Shown here piece after piece: positions 1-12,540 of a DNA stretch of 64,000 nt (position 1 is the first letter of the stretch; each line of letters opens with the position of its first letter). Below the pieces are notes generated by a model. It did no database searches. It saw nothing but the letters and a program-made list of their open reading frames with translations, and had not been told where the DNA came from. The position numbers were made by a program, and so were the translations under genes. This DNA comes from Notospermus geniculatus. Taxonomy: Eukaryota; Nemertea; Pilidiophora; Heteronemertea; Lineidae. The stretch is from contig NMRB01000105.1 of assembly GCA_002633025.1 (NCBI GenBank), forward strand, positions 609,577-673,576. The letters are read 5' to 3'.

Positions 1-2150
1 AATTATTCTTATAAAAAATTGCAATTTCAGAATCGTTCCTTTGAGAGTTTAAGATATTGCTCAGTAGAATTTATCATGCTTTGTGTTATTACCTTATCGT
101 TGCTAAACGATATTTGATAAAATCACAAGACACAGAAGTCTCCGGGATCGAAAATCAATTGGTGTTTTCAAAATGGTTGATGACTGAGGAAGTTAACTGT
201 GAAATTGACAATCGTTGAATCGCTGAAATGTAGAAAATGTTGAACTAAGAACATCTTTCACGTGTAGCGTACTCCAAGTTCGAAGATAGATGAACACGTT
301 GAGTAAAATCAGAATGGTTAAATGACAAAAACGTTGGTGAAGATTTGTAGCCATTTTGCTAGCTGTTTGACTTTGTTGTTTTTTCCAACGTAAAAATATT
401 CCTGTCCATTAGCTTGGTCCTATTTTCATCAATCCTGCTTTGAAAAGCCACGCAGAAAACAGAAGATGAAAGCCAACATCAGCAACGAATGCCAAAGGGC
501 AGCCTTTGTTTCAAATTTGAAGTTGATGGCTAAATTACCACTATCAAAATGTGATGTTGAACCAGCGGCTGGTAGTCGTCGATCGGTGTGCTTTCGGCGG
601 CTCTGTGTCCTAGTCAGTGTTTTAAAGTCATTTGGGCTTGTCACATCTTGAGGTAATGGCCACTCTATTAGTCCGTGTAACCTGCAGGTACCTGGGGAAA
701 CTTTGACAAAAACTCATAATCCATCGTTGCCGTGTTGCGGATGGCACTTTCATCATCTAACAACACTTTGTTATTGAATTTGAGGGATGGAGGTTTAGCG
801 CTTCTCAGCTGGTTTCATTGTCTTTGATTAGTTGCATCATCATCATTTTGATGGATTGCCTACGTTTTCAAGGATATTCAACATTTTGGATTGAAATTGC
901 ATTAACCCTGTCTGACCTGGTGTTAGCACCAAGCTGCGTTTGTCCATTTTATGTCCATTTTATGCCAAGTTTCTAAAAATGAAATGGTCCATGGACCGTG
1001 TGCTCACCTGGGTGAATTACCAGAAGAACGAATAACACGCATCAAGTTGAAATGTTCCAGGGAAACTTCATGCTAGGTTAGAACGTTCTTTGTGGTATTG
1101 ATCATGAGATATCAGCGTCCTGATTGACGTCAAAGAATCCTTTTGGAGCCTTCCTTTCAAGAATGTTGGTACCGACCAGTTTCTTCGCGACAAAGTCTCA
1201 GGGAAGTGTTTCTTATCAGACCCACCAGGTTTTTTCAGTCCCACCATACATTTTCAAACTTTCACTTTCTCATAAAATTTTCAAGCGACGCTTGCTCTTT
1301 ACTAACACTGTTTACATAATCAAAGAGCAACTTTAAGGACAAGCAAGAAAATCTCTTGCCGTATCAATTTAAGTTTTTTTACTCGTGTCATCCTTACCAA
1401 TTTCATCTTGTCAATATAACCATCTATAATGCAGCCTATTGTCAAGATAAATAAAGTTTCTCTTGAATTAATAATACGTTAAGTACTCTACTTTTTCATT
1501 CTGGCATTTGATATACATCCTTAAAGTCTTTTGCCATCAATTTCAATTTCGATCAAGCTAGACGCGGTGAATAATACACCGCGCGAGCCAGCCGTGCCGG
1601 GATAACAATGAAGACGTATCCCCTCATTTCTCACGCGGTTATCTAGGATAAGTAAAGGAGGTAATATCCATCAGTGCAATTAGTCCGCCGATGATAACAT
1701 AAATTATTCCATTTCATTTCATCTTTTTCATGAGTATTTAGTCATGCCCAAGAAAGCTATAAACAAGGCGACTTCTTATCTCTTGATTGGGCATTATCTG
1801 GGGAGCGTTATGGCCACTTTATACCACAATAAAGTGTCCCTCAGTTGTACTATATGTCATCCTTGTATTATTATATTATTCATCGAGTACAAAGCTTGGG
1901 ATCTGGGGCATATTGATATATTTCCGAGGGGTGTCACAAACAGATGATTGGTATGATGAGATCGGCTTTTTGCAGCAGACGAATTGAGGATGTGGTGGGT
2001 TTTTGGGGAGGGGAGGCAAAAATGTGTAGACGTTCTTCGTTTATTGCATCGCAATTTACTTGGCAAAGTAAGAAAAACAGCTATGTTTTTCAAACCATAT
2101 ATTATGGAAATTCTCTGTTTAGGACACCTCAAGAAAAGACATGGTAGCAG
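1..2150. other. Gene-free AT-rich stretch
   Basis: No exon, RNA gene or clear repeat could be supported here. The open frames are short, lack recognisable domains and do not pair with convincing splice sites. It probably lies upstream of, or within an upstream intron of, the gene at 23 kb. Confidence 0.5.
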
Positions 2151-2159
2151 AGCGTAGTT

Positions 2160-2470
2160 CAGCTGATGTAGTCCAGAAATGGTAGTCCTGCGTGCGAATG
2201 TAACTCCGAGTTACAATAGACTGCTATTGGAAGGCTATGATTCGAATGGTCATGCTTATCTATAGCCAGTTCCTTACTCGTATGGCGAGCCGGGTGGGAT
2301 CTTTTACTTGCCTCGCAAAGGCACACAAGGTACATGTACAAGGCACCACGGCTTACTATCCGAGCGACAGACTGAAATGCCAGGGGTGATGAATCGTGGC
2401 CCGGGATTCGAACCCGCGACCAGCCTTTGCTGAACGGACGTGATAACACTAGACTACATGTACATGTATA
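2160..2470 (-). repeat. tRNA-derived SINE-like element
   Basis: Read on the minus strand, this begins with a tRNA-like head. There is a near-consensus A box around 2446-2456 (TAGTCTAGTGT) and a perfect B box, GGTTCGAATCC, at 2404-2414. A body follows containing AGCCGTGGTGCCTTGTAC and then GGCAAGTAAAAGATCCC. The same body motif recurs near 17440-17490 and at 29220-29260, which marks it as an interspersed family and not a tRNA gene. Pol III transcription is known for such heads; activity of this copy is not shown. Confidence 0.7.
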
Positions 2471-2499
2471 AAGGCCCCTAGACATCCATACCTGATAAC

Positions 2500-3965
2500 T
2501 AGACCTAACACTGCTGGTCGGTCCTAACTCCCCCTACAGTATCCTGCATATAACAAGCTAAATGATATTCCCGTGATGTTCACGGCAGGAGGAAAAAATC
2601 CTGAAGGATTTATCCAAACTGAAATTGGCATTATGCAAAATCAACTAACGTGTCAATTTATTAAATTGCGTGAATCATCGTGACTCGAGGTCAAAATCAA
2701 ACATCGAGATAATGTTGTGAAAAGAAAATTTACGCTGAGAATGATCTTTGCATTCATATCAGTGGCAAAGTAGGTTTATGAAGGGGGTATGTGTTGCATG
2801 AGGTGGCATGCATTCGGTAGGTGATTGCATTCAGTGATAAAATCATTTTAACGCTTTTCCCTCAGCTGTGTAGAGGCAGTGTAGATATCGGTGAAGGTCT
2901 CTACCGAGACTGGGACAATTCGCAACTTTTCTAAAAAGTGGGATCAAAAGCAGCTGTCTCTTTACAGCAAAATTTGCAGTGCTACTAGATCCCTGCTGTA
3001 GAGCCAGCCACTCACAGCAAAGTAAACAAAGCAACTCTTTCAGTTGCATGTCAATGTTTTCGACATGTGGGGTGATCGACGGCGAAATCCGTAGCTTGTG
3101 GAGAAACTGCGCCATCAGAGAAAAGCACACTATATTGAAAATCGCACAGCACCTTTTTCAAAAGGAAGCTTCCTCTACTCACATGCAACTTACACAGCGA
3201 AAATGAATCCAATTGGACCAGCCGTTCTGCTCGAAACGTCCAGAAACCAATTTCAAGATGGCTGCCGTGGTGGCCATATTGAACATCGTAAAGCATCCAC
3301 TTCCGGAAGGAAGATTGGGTCAGACCAGGAATGAAATCCATGACCTCATGGGTGAAGTACCAATGTTCCCATTATGCCGCTTTAGCTGCCCCACGGTCCA
3401 ATACTGTTACGATAAAACCATAAGATTAGCCTTACATAACCACAAAGAAAATTTCATGAATTCGTTTAATTCTCCTCATTTGTGTTTAATCAAATTGATT
3501 TTGAGGCTGAATACTAAAGCAGTAGAAGATGCACTCCATTTCTTAATTGCTTGTAACATCCCACTCATTGTCAATCGTGGTTTCACTTTATCTCCAATGT
3601 TTATCTAGTAGGCTTAAATAAAGATGCCTTTTGTCAAAAGACAATACTCAATGAGTGTCATGCTAATTTGAACAATGCGGAGATATTCGCTAGCACCGCA
3701 AAGGTGACAAATTAAAATTCGCTGACTCATCAGTTAATTTAACGTGGACGATGTCGACGTTGCATGCAATGGGGACTTCTGTTATCTGGCATCGTTTTAA
3801 TTCCACACCTTGTTACGATTTAAGGATTTAAACGAGATCAGGAATGAGCCATTGACGGCGGCGTTGTCACACTGTGGTGGTAATCGCGATGCAAGCTGGA
3901 GGATGTGTCTGACACGTCCCTCTGGTGGGAAAAGTGAAATGCACATTGAGATATGCAGAATAGGC
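2500..3965. other. No recognisable feature
   Basis: Several overlapping open frames of 75-131 codons occur on both strands around 2980-3610. They overlap each other in different frames, have no domain signature and no good splice context. I see no gene here. Confidence 0.45.
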
Positions 3966-3969
3966 TACA

Positions 3970-4290
3970 AGAGAATTGAGGTGCTACGTAGCATGCTCTG
4001 AACTCTTCCTTCAAACAAACTTGCATGTTGACTTCATGATTTCCTAACAAGAACTTGACATTGCCCTCAAAAATGCACATTAAGATGTGCAAGCGACGTT
4101 TCTAGGGGGTCTGAGGTGCTGCATGGCAGGTTCTGAGCTCATTTAAATAAGTTTCCATCTTGACTTTATGCCCAAACTCTTACAAGATTTGACAAGACGT
4201 TCCTAGAGGCACGAGATGCTGCGTGGCATGTTCCAAACTCTTCCTTCAAATAAATTTTGATCTTGACTTCATGACCCCCAAACAGACTGT
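3970..4290. repeat. Degenerate tandem repeat, about 105-130 bp period
   Basis: Three diverged units share the order: AGRTGCTRCRTRGCATGYTC, then a run resembling CTTCCTTCAAA, then TCTTGACTTCATG. Unit starts lie near 3979, 4110 and 4217. The copies are strongly diverged, so the array is old. No coding role is seen. Confidence 0.6.
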
Positions 4291-4300
4291 ACATGTACAT

Positions 4301-4496
4301 GTGACTAGTTCTGGCAAAACAGTCGCATGTCGCTCTTAGCTTGGCAGGTTGAGACCAAATTTTGTCAATTTCAATATTGTCTGTTTATTATAAAATATGA
4401 AACAATCTATTTCTTCCATTCTCTCCTGATGTCATCTTAGTTCGTTGAAGCTCACCTTCTGAGCGACATGCGACTGCTTTTGCCAGATTGGGTCAC
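4301..4496. mobile_element. Palindromic MITE with GTGAC...CTGGCAAAA termini
   Basis: The left end (GTGACTAGTTCTGGCAAAAC, then CAGTCGCATGTCGCTC) is matched by its reverse complement at the right end (GAGCGACATGCGACTG ... TTTTGCCAG ... GTCAC). The interior is AT-rich and non-coding. About 196 bp with terminal inverted repeats of about 36 bp indicates a non-autonomous DNA transposon. The superfamily is not identified and no target duplication is clear. Confidence 0.7.
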
Positions 4497-4499
4497 ATA

Positions 4500-5060
4500 A
4501 TATGTGGCACATCATGGCCAACAGCTCATCTGCGTTATGAGATTTGCGTTAAATTCAAGAATTTCAGTGATATTGGCATTGATTGATCTAATAAAAATCC
4601 CTGCTGCGTCCTTGACTAACTTCACAAATGTGACGCTCTGTATGCGATGGCACTTGCAGTCAACTATGTCCACAATATGGTGACGGGGAAGCTATCTGTC
4701 ACACGATCGGTACCAAAGCCGAGGCGACAGTGATCTGACTCAGCTATGAGACACTCTAGGACAACCAATCGCAGATTCCTGTCCACAGTAATAGACCTTA
4801 TAATTGGCAGCAATCAATTAATAAACAATGTTAACGACGCGTCTCTTTCAGTCGTTGTCAACATCCATGAATCGACTTCAATGTCATCCTGGTCCCCTGT
4901 CTACTCTTACAAATCAGCAATTTCATTCGTTTTAAATTCTTTGATGGTTGTGTACTGGGTTGGAATTTGTTGCATGAATCATGCCAACGCATGAAAAATA
5001 AAGAAAAAAAGAAAAGTTTAAAGTCCAATATCTGTGGCGAAGGGGCATTACGACATTTTA
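4500..5060. other. No recognisable feature
   Basis: No exon, RNA gene or repeat supported. The 82-codon open frame at 4746-4994 has no recognisable motif. Confidence 0.4.
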
Positions 5061-5061
5061 A

Positions 5062-5406
5062 GCCCGTGTCACACTGTGGCGACTTAGGCGGGCGAATCCC
5101 CGCGAACTAGAATGAAATGGTCCATGGACCATGTGCTCACCCCTTTTGACATAATAGTGTAATGACAGAGAGAGGTATGTACATGGTCCATGGACCATTT
5201 CATTCTAGTTCACGGGGATTCGTCCGCCTAAGTCGCCACAGTGTGAGGCTGCTTTTCCACGAGACGTTTGCGGACGCGGTTTCGGTGGCGGGAGCGGGTG
5301 CGGGTGAAACAGCTAATGGGAAATACGTTGGTTCGTTTTTTTCCACCCGCGCCCGCCTCCTATTTCGCGTCCGCAAACGCCTCGTGGAAAAGCAGCTTCA
5401 CGGGCT
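5062..5406. mobile_element. Palindromic MITE (family A) interrupted by a second palindrome
   Basis: The arms begin GCCCGTGTCACACTGTGGCG, run through a GGCGAATCCCCGCGAACT-like block and end on the palindrome ATGGTCCATGGACCAT. The right arm is the reverse complement. Between the right-arm GTGTGA and the terminal CGGGCTT sits another inverted repeat (about 5247-5397, GCTGCTTTTCCACGAG and its complement). The flanks read TTTAA on both sides. Related copies lie at 12651-12962 and 38440-38616. Confidence 0.8.
5247..5397. mobile_element. Nested inverted-repeat element inside family A MITE
   Basis: Inverted termini GCTGCTTTTCCACGAG...CTCGTGGAAAAGCAGC enclose a GC-rich centre with GCGGACGCG/CGCGTCCGC. 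It interrupts the family A terminal sequence GTGTGACACGGGC, whose uninterrupted form can be read at 5062-5075 (complement). The insertion therefore postdates the host copy. The exact target duplication is ambiguous. Confidence 0.7.
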
Positions 5407-5410
5407 TTAA

Positions 5411-5594
5411 GAAGCTGCTCCACATGAGAGTTATTCCTGCGAGTTTACCCTCGATGGGCAATTCACCATTGTTGGTTTCCTTACGGCTAACGCTATGAAC
5501 AATGACGCAGACATCTACCCATAGCTTTCTATGGTTGAGTTACCCATAGAGAGCCAACCCACACGTCGAGAAAACTATCACGTGCAGAGGTGCC
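5411..5594. mobile_element. Palindromic MITE (family B, CTGCTCCACGTG ends)
   Basis: The left end GCTGCTCCACATGAGAGTT and the right end, the complement of CTGCACGTGATAGTTTTC, are diverged inverted repeats. The inner arms share TTGGCTCTC, ATGGGTAACTCAACCAT and TTGTTGGTTTCCTTACG-type blocks with copies at 17553-17876 and 35636-35803. Non-coding. Confidence 0.65.
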
Positions 5595-5775
5595 TTCACT
5601 CAGGATGTCTCATTCGTCGTCAGCTCTATCCTTCTACCAACTGCTGGTACATGTAGATGTTCCCCGGTGTCACTTAGAATCATCATGTGTTCGTGTAAAA
5701 AACGCAAGGAACCTTTCTCCGAAAAAGAGCAGACCATCTTTCGTCTTCCGCTTTGATGTCCGTTTTTTTCAGCAC

Positions 5776-5790
5776 AAAATGGCGGCCGCT
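5776..5790 (+). promoter_or_regulatory. YY1/TISU-like motif around an ATG
   Basis: CAAAATGGCGGC matches the TISU consensus (SAASATGGCGGC) at 11 of 12 positions and overlaps a YY1-type core. The ATG opens only 16 codons before a stop at 5827, and no good splice donor is visible inside it. This could be a promoter or initiator element or a chance match. It is listed because of its match quality, not because a gene was found. Confidence 0.25.
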
Positions 5791-5829
5791 TTTGTTTTGA
5801 GCAACTACTTGAAGTTTTTATGCGTCTAG

Positions 5830-8800
5830 CCTGCTGTTTCTTTTCAAAGCTCTCTTCTCATGCGATCATTTTGCTCCAACATAGCAGCCAATTGTTTCAC
5901 CTGATTGGAATGGGTTTTCATGTTTAATATCATACTGTATACATGTACATGTACATGTATTATTTGTTACATGGAAATTCTTGGCAACACTTGGCATTAT
6001 GTCAGTAGTTTCTTCTTATTTGCTACACTTCTCTTCCAATACATTAATTATTGATAAATATTTCTATCACTCTGCCCAATCGTCTTTTTGTAACTTCCTT
6101 TGATATTATGAGGGTTCGAAATTGTGGTCGTCACTTTTTCAAAATGGTCATTTTTACATCTCGCAGCATCTGCTTGCGTCAAGATGTAGGCAAACACCTG
6201 CAGTCATACATGTATCACCACACTCTCAATAAATTTCTAGTCATCCATTCAACAACAGAACAACAGGGAGTGTCTAGACTTCAAGGGCTCAGACAAAAGT
6301 GTGGCATATGGTATATGACTATGCTTTGTCTCAAAGATGCATCCAAGCAAAAGAAGGTTCGAATATCCATTTACCCCCTGAGGTAATTTTAAGTCAACCA
6401 ATCCCATTTCAAACTGATACGAGTCGACCGTCTGACCCCTGATGTACACATTTACATTCCAACCCCTCTTTCACGTTCCTCATGTCCTTTTAATGGATTT
6501 CAAACTACCTCCTCAAAGTTAATCTTAAGGTTACTTTAACTACCCAGGGTTTCAAATTACTGACTAAATGGAGACTGACCCAACAATCTGGAATTGAAAC
6601 TACTTCCAAGTGTGTTAGTAGAATTTTGATACAGTCCCATAGGACGTTTAATCGACGGATTATGAATCCTTGTTGGAGACTGAGTATCTCAAGTTACATT
6701 TTCCTTTGTCTTGATTAATTGCAATTTCTCTTATTCCTGTCACAAGCCTCAGCTTTTAAGGTTTCTTTCATCTTGTCCCATCTTGTGGTCACCATCGTTA
6801 ATATTCCAGAAGTCAAGCTCGTTAATTACATACCAGGAAGACAACAAAGCGTTCTAGCTTAATCAGTTCGAAATGGTTTCATGTTACATAAGGGACTGTC
6901 TGGCTTGGAAGTGTACCACGGTCCCCATATGCTGAGACGAAGTCTTAAGATTGCAGCAGACACACAAGATTGGAAGTTGTGTGTTGGTGTTTCATTTTGG
7001 TCCATATTTGATCCCACCCAGCTAGTTTCCGAAGAATGTGGTAGAAATGATGACAGATGTTTTGTACGAGGGACAATCTTCTGAGACATCCTGTAGATAT
7101 AATGCTTCCTTGACAACCAATACCTTCATCAGCAAATACAGGTCTCGTTCTCGCCTTTTTACCATGAAATTGACAAGGTCTTATAGGTCTTCCTTCTGTC
7201 GTCCTACCGACATGTTCGCAAGCTCATCAGTCATTCGGTAGCCACAGCCTTCGCTTCGCAATGTTATCTCCAATGACACCTTCAAAAGTTAAAATCTCCC
7301 ATTATAGCACCTCATTTAGTTGAAAAAGCATTGAAAATGAAAGTCATTCTCTATTGAACCTGAAACAAGAGTTGACGTCAGTGATGTCACCGGCAGGTAA
7401 ACACCATTTGGTACAAGTAGAACACTCTTTTTCCATCCATTAGCTACGACCCTGGAACAGACAGACAACTAGCACGTTCTCTGATGGTTTGAAGCCAAAT
7501 GAGCACTCCAAAAGATAATGGGCAGTTTTTGAACTCGGTGAATCATCAATGTAATATCGGCAACATCAAGGGTATTTCACTTCAAAAGGTTTCAGTGGAT
7601 TTTTTGCCCCTGCACAGACTGCCCAACTTCGTACGAGCAAATGTCAAATTGACATGCATTGTTCTTGTCTTATGGCAATGGTGACATCTTGGATTATGAA
7701 ATGCACTTTCCATTCATGTGTGGTGATATTCTTTATTGTGGACCTTTGTTCGATTGCATCACCATTCGAACTAGTTAGGAAAGGATACAGACGAAGGTAC
7801 TGCACTTCATGCAACATATTTGACTGCAACCCAGGCATTTCTGACGCCAAACCTAAGCCTGGTAAGAAAACACCATACAACTCTACAGACAGTGCCTTCA
7901 CCGAGTCGGGTGTTGGCCTTTGACGCCTGCAGCAGGCCAAATATCACTTGAAGTTTTCTCGTTAATGTGGACAGGACACTAGCCGCCATTTTCGGTGTTT
8001 GGTCGCGCTAGCGCGTGTTTCAAGTAACAAATCACGAGCCATGAAACAGGACCAGGCTGCTGCACTTTGCATACATGTACATAAAACAGAAATAAATTCG
8101 TGGTGCTGAGAAATATGCCCAAAGAAAAAACCCTGCTGTAGGTTTTGGTTGCTGTTTCCCTCAAACGCATGTTATTCTAGTGGAAGCCGAATGCTTAGGA
8201 AATCTTCGATGACACAACGTCGACAGGATAGCCACACTGCTGCAAGCGGTGAGTATGGATGGTGGTAAGACTGGATGCAACTAAGAGTTATCTTCCATTA
8301 AACATCCCGACGACTCTCTCGTGGCTGTTTACGATGAATGTGAATAAATCAATGAATCAAGTTCTATCAATTTATTCAATGTATCTTTCTTTAGGTACTT
8401 CAACTCAATTTGAGAATAAACAGAACATTCTTCTTGAATTATGGTAAGATTGGAGGGTTCTACTTGAATGGAGACGGCTACTCAATGAGCTATTCAGCGA
8501 CTCTCGTTACATTTGTCTAAATCACTGACATTAGCTGAAGTGGATAGCCTCTGCTCCAAGTAGGTTGTACAAGTGGATAAAATGTGGAGAATACAAAAAA
8601 GTCTAGCCCAACGGAATGCATTGACTGGCCTACCCGTAGTGGATGGCCTGTGCTCCAAGTGACAGTTTCTTGTTGTAGAACAATCCCACCGAGTAATGGT
8701 TGGGATAATCCCAGTGATGTGAGATCTCGGTGGTAGTATTTCAGGCTTAAGACACCTTGCCTCACCCAGATGAACGGTAAACTTGTAGACAGAGGAGGTG

Positions 8801-8840
8801 GTTAGTGTGGACTCGGAGGGCTGAACTATTTAGCCATGTT
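5830..8840. other. Gene-free stretch
   Basis: A run of TACATGTACATG type lies near 5938-5960. A weak exon-like Cys-rich segment (about 7780-7862) was considered and not accepted. Otherwise only short, motif-free open frames are present. Confidence 0.4.
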
Positions 8841-8849
8841 GGATGGGAC

Positions 8850-9482
8850 ATTGAGCCATTCACAGTATTGCCCAGGCTTGTCATGTCATGGTGGATGAGG
8901 TTATAGTCATTCACAATATTGACAAGGTTGAAGTCATGGTGGATGTGATAATGGTTCATTCACAGCATTCACAAATTTGGCTTCCCGGTAATCGTCAGGA
9001 TTGGCGAGGTTGTTTTATCATGGTGGATGAGGTAATGCTTCATTCACAGGATTGGCAAGGTTGTTTTAGTCATGGTGGGTGAGGTAATGCTTCATTCACA
9101 GGATTGGCAAGGTTGTTTTAGTCATGGTGGATGAGGAAATGGTTCATTCACAGGATTGGCAAGGTTGTCTTAGTCATGGTGGGTGAGGTAATGGTTCATT
9201 CACATTATTGACCAGGTTGTCTTAGTCATGGTGGGTGAAGTAATAGTTCATTCATTGTTGACAAGGTTAGTCATGGTGGATGAGGTAATGGTTCATTCAC
9301 AGGATTGACAAGGTTGTCTTAGTCATGGTGGATGAGGTAATGGTTCATTCACAGGATTGGCAAGGTTGTTTTAGTCATGGTGGATGAGGTAATCGTTCAT
9401 TCACAGGATTGACAAGGTTGTCTTAGTCATGGTGGATGAGGTAATACCAGGTTGACTTAGTCATGGTGGATGAGGTTATGAT
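8850..9482. repeat. Minisatellite, 52-bp unit, about 11-12 copies
   Basis: The unit reads approximately TAGTCATGGTGGATGAGG, TAATGGTTCATTCACAGG, ATTGRCAAGGTTGTYT. The central units (9020-9440) are well conserved. The left units (8850-9010) are diverged, and the last units are shortened at 9444-9482. The unit length divides into no helpful codon pattern and several units contain stops, so it is non-coding. A polymorphic VNTR is likely. Confidence 0.9.
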
Positions 9483-9489
9483 TAAAGCT

Positions 9490-10820
9490 CAGTTTTTGAA
9501 AATATCTACAAATAGGTGACATACTTACCTTTATGAAAGCATCATAACGCAATTGATATTGTTATTACCGTTCTTTCTACATGAGGACGTTTCAACAACA
9601 TTCCCACAACACACACTTTGTTCTTGCCGATGAGGTCAGTGCTTCAGGCTCGTCATTTGCGACTCATCGGGAGTGTGCCATCTTAAGAAGCGAAAGATTC
9701 ATCAACACTGGCACAAGTTTCCTCGGGCTCGCGTATCTCCCTTGATGTACAATAACGTTATTATGGCATTAAGCGCCTGACAAAAGGCAACGCCTTTAAG
9801 ATAGAGCACGTCAGAAATCAAATTAGAAACTTTCTCATCTCCGAACTTGTTCATTACGTCAGTTGGTATGCTGCGTTAACTTGTTGGTGATCAGCTGGTG
9901 GTCAGGCGAGGAAAAAATCATTCTGCTAATTAACGTTGCATGTCATTTTGAAGAGAGAAGATCCAGGTAAAAGGGTTCTTTGTTTTATAAGTGCATTACC
10001 GGTACCACAAACAAAGATGGCCGTAAAAAATGATGGGAAAGCAAGGTCGATATAATGTGGCGGCCTTGGAATTGACACTTGTGTGGGTAGATCAAATATT
10101 TCTCTGGTTTTGCGTGACGAGACCTGACGTTTTGCCAGAGAACTTTACTGGGGTTTAGATGGACGAGAGGGTCGCTGTTCCCTGGTTTGCTACAGTGATT
10201 GTGAACAGTTGGTGGTAGTGGTGTCAGTTAGACCAGTGAGGTCCCATTTTGCTGTTTCATCCTTCACGGTTCTCAGTGTTGATAGAATGGTGGCCCTGAC
10301 ACTTCAGTGATGTTCTAACAAATACATGTAGCACCGCGCTACAGGCTAATGACCCAAAACTGTTTCACCGAAAACACCCTAATCCATTTTGTCAAAAAGT
10401 TACCTCGCTTCCTCATAAGCCACCTGCTAAGACAAAGTCGGCAAGATTACAAAACTTCATTTCCCCTAGACGAAGTGAAGTCACAAATTGCTATCACGGT
10501 ACCATGCGGGGCAGCTGCTCTTTCTAACGGGGATAATGCCTTGGTTATTCTTTGGTAGTTTCTTTCAAGGAAATTAAGAACTACAGGAAATGAATGGTAA
10601 TCATGTGGATTTTAATGCTTTGCAGTGTTGTACAGATAGGTACCGGGTTGTGGAAATTACACTTATTTCAGATGCCGGGTATTTTTTTCGCATGACGTAA
10701 TTCTCCTGAAACAAAAGATTCTGAGATCATGCCGAAGTCTGAGTCAATCTCTGGTCCTGCCTGTTCGACGCAGTGAACGCTGGATGGCAGTGCACAGCAC
10801 TGTTGTAACAACATGTACAA
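9490..10820. other. No recognisable feature
   Basis: No exon, RNA gene or clear repeat could be supported on either strand. Confidence 0.4.
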
Positions 10821-10824
10821 TGCA

Positions 10825-10974
10825 GGAACCTTATTCACGAAGCTCTTCCAACTCGTAAAACTGTACGTAAAAGTACGTAAACTGTTGTCCACTTGCGGGC
10901 AAGCTATTGTTCACTTCAGGCTGAGAAAGGATTAGCGTTCCCTTTAAGATATGGGGGCTTCGTGAATAGGGACC
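10825..10974. mobile_element. Palindromic MITE (GGNCCNTATTCACGAAGC ends)
   Basis: The left end GGAACCTTATTCACGAAGC is matched at the right by GCTTCGTGAATAGGGACC. The interior is non-coding. The termini resemble the GGGCCGTATTC family found at 12541, 12747, 17627, 22122 and 50612, so it is probably a diverged member. Confidence 0.65.
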
Positions 10975-10979
10975 ATGCC

Positions 10980-12540
10980 TCAGGTAGCTCCAACGCAAGA
11001 TGGTAAGCTGAAAATTTCTGGGTTGTCCAGTTTTAAACATGGACGGGATGGGGAAAATCCTACATTTTTGTTTGCTTCACAAGGAATGAAATTCTAAAAT
11101 ATCCAGCCTCGAAACAGGGATCAAGCCCTACCTTTATTTATGATGATACTTTGAGTAACACCTAAGTTCCCTGGAGGATGGGTACTGCTGCTGTGTATCA
11201 CTAGGGATAATGACGAATGCTTTTTTACGGTCCCAGGCTGATTAGGGTATGATCTGTCCTTCCAGGATTATAGGCTGTGTATCAGGCATATGATGCATCA
11301 TTAAACCTCATTGTTGGTCCATTGTCAGATTATCCTCTTCTTAGGACGTTTGTTAACAGATCTATCATTATCTTTGTATGATTCACTGATGCAGTGTTCG
11401 ATCGTGCGGAGGGGAATTGAGGCAGTTTGTCAAATTTCAACACGGTTTAATCAAGGAGAGCAGGATTGATGCGTGTGCTGTCGTGTAATCAAACCCGGGG
11501 CAGCAAAGGCAGGGGATCGTAACCTTCCACTGAAGGCTGCTCTGGCATATGACAGGTTGTAAAATTTCCATGGAAATCAAGGGGACATTAGACCATACTC
11601 GTGTGTGATAGAATCTAATGCCCCTCTTCCACATGCCCCCCTGTATTGTTTGTCACGGGATTAAGGGTTTTTGTCTCTCTACAGTCCAATTGAATAGTGT
11701 GGCCTAATCCGTAAATGTATCGTTTGGGGCATCCTATGAGGCATTGAATTCTATGACACCGGCAATGGGAAGCACTGATCTGGTTTGTCGGGTGTGGTCC
11801 TCAGTTAGGGTTGGGTTGGGCCTGGGGACGGCGGAGGGGTAAGCAATGATCCAACAGAGTAAGTCGCCCAACGAAGCTCATTTTGATTTGTCCCCTCTCA
11901 TGAAAAAATGTCATTCGAAGGATCCTTAGGGTTCTACGTATGGTTTCCCTTGGATACTGATAATTCCAACTTTTTTCCTGTTTATTTCATTTAAAAATCG
12001 CACAAAAGAGTTGACGGTTGTTGACAAAAATACCTACATCAGTAAACAAAGAGATCGATACAGTATTTTATTCGCTTTCTGTTGGTACTGAAGCCTATAA
12101 AGGCATAGCATGCTCACGGGGTTTTTGTACTTCACTGACGATAAATAACTCCAGGCAGGAGATAGACTGCCGTGGTGTTTACTTCAGTGAACTCTGGATG
12201 CACTTGGGAGAGCAAGTCATGAAAGATTAACAAACAAGGTTATGTCATTGATGGAGAATTTTAATTCTTCAATCATGTATGAGACGTTTTGAATGTATCC
12301 ATGCAGCTTAGCCCATGGCATGTACATCAATATGAAATGGAAATAATACTTAGAATCAAACAAGGCCATTGACAATATGACATTTTCACTGTTGAACACA
12401 GTCTTTATGTTCCAAAGTATTGCAGCCCGTCGGAAATAGAAAGTTGTGATGCTCTCTCTCTCTCTGTCGCCCTCCCTCTCGAACACGAGCGTTACGCAGA
12501 AGTCATGGACGTAGTGATTTGGTCTCGTAAATAAGCCCCA
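10980..12540. other. No recognisable feature; short CT microsatellite near 12454
   Basis: No gene supported. A short CTCTCTCT run is present near 12454-12470. Confidence 0.4.

Noticed and set aside
7780-7862. Exon-like segment (GYRRRYCTSCNIFDC) with a GTAAGA donor in the phase required before exon A
   Set aside because: The acceptor side is poor, with no pyrimidine tract, and the segment is 15 kb upstream. RNA-seq joining 7862 to 23359 would revive it.
8850-9482. CRISPR-like array
   Set aside because: Whole 52-bp units repeat with no unique spacers, in a eukaryotic context. It is a minisatellite.
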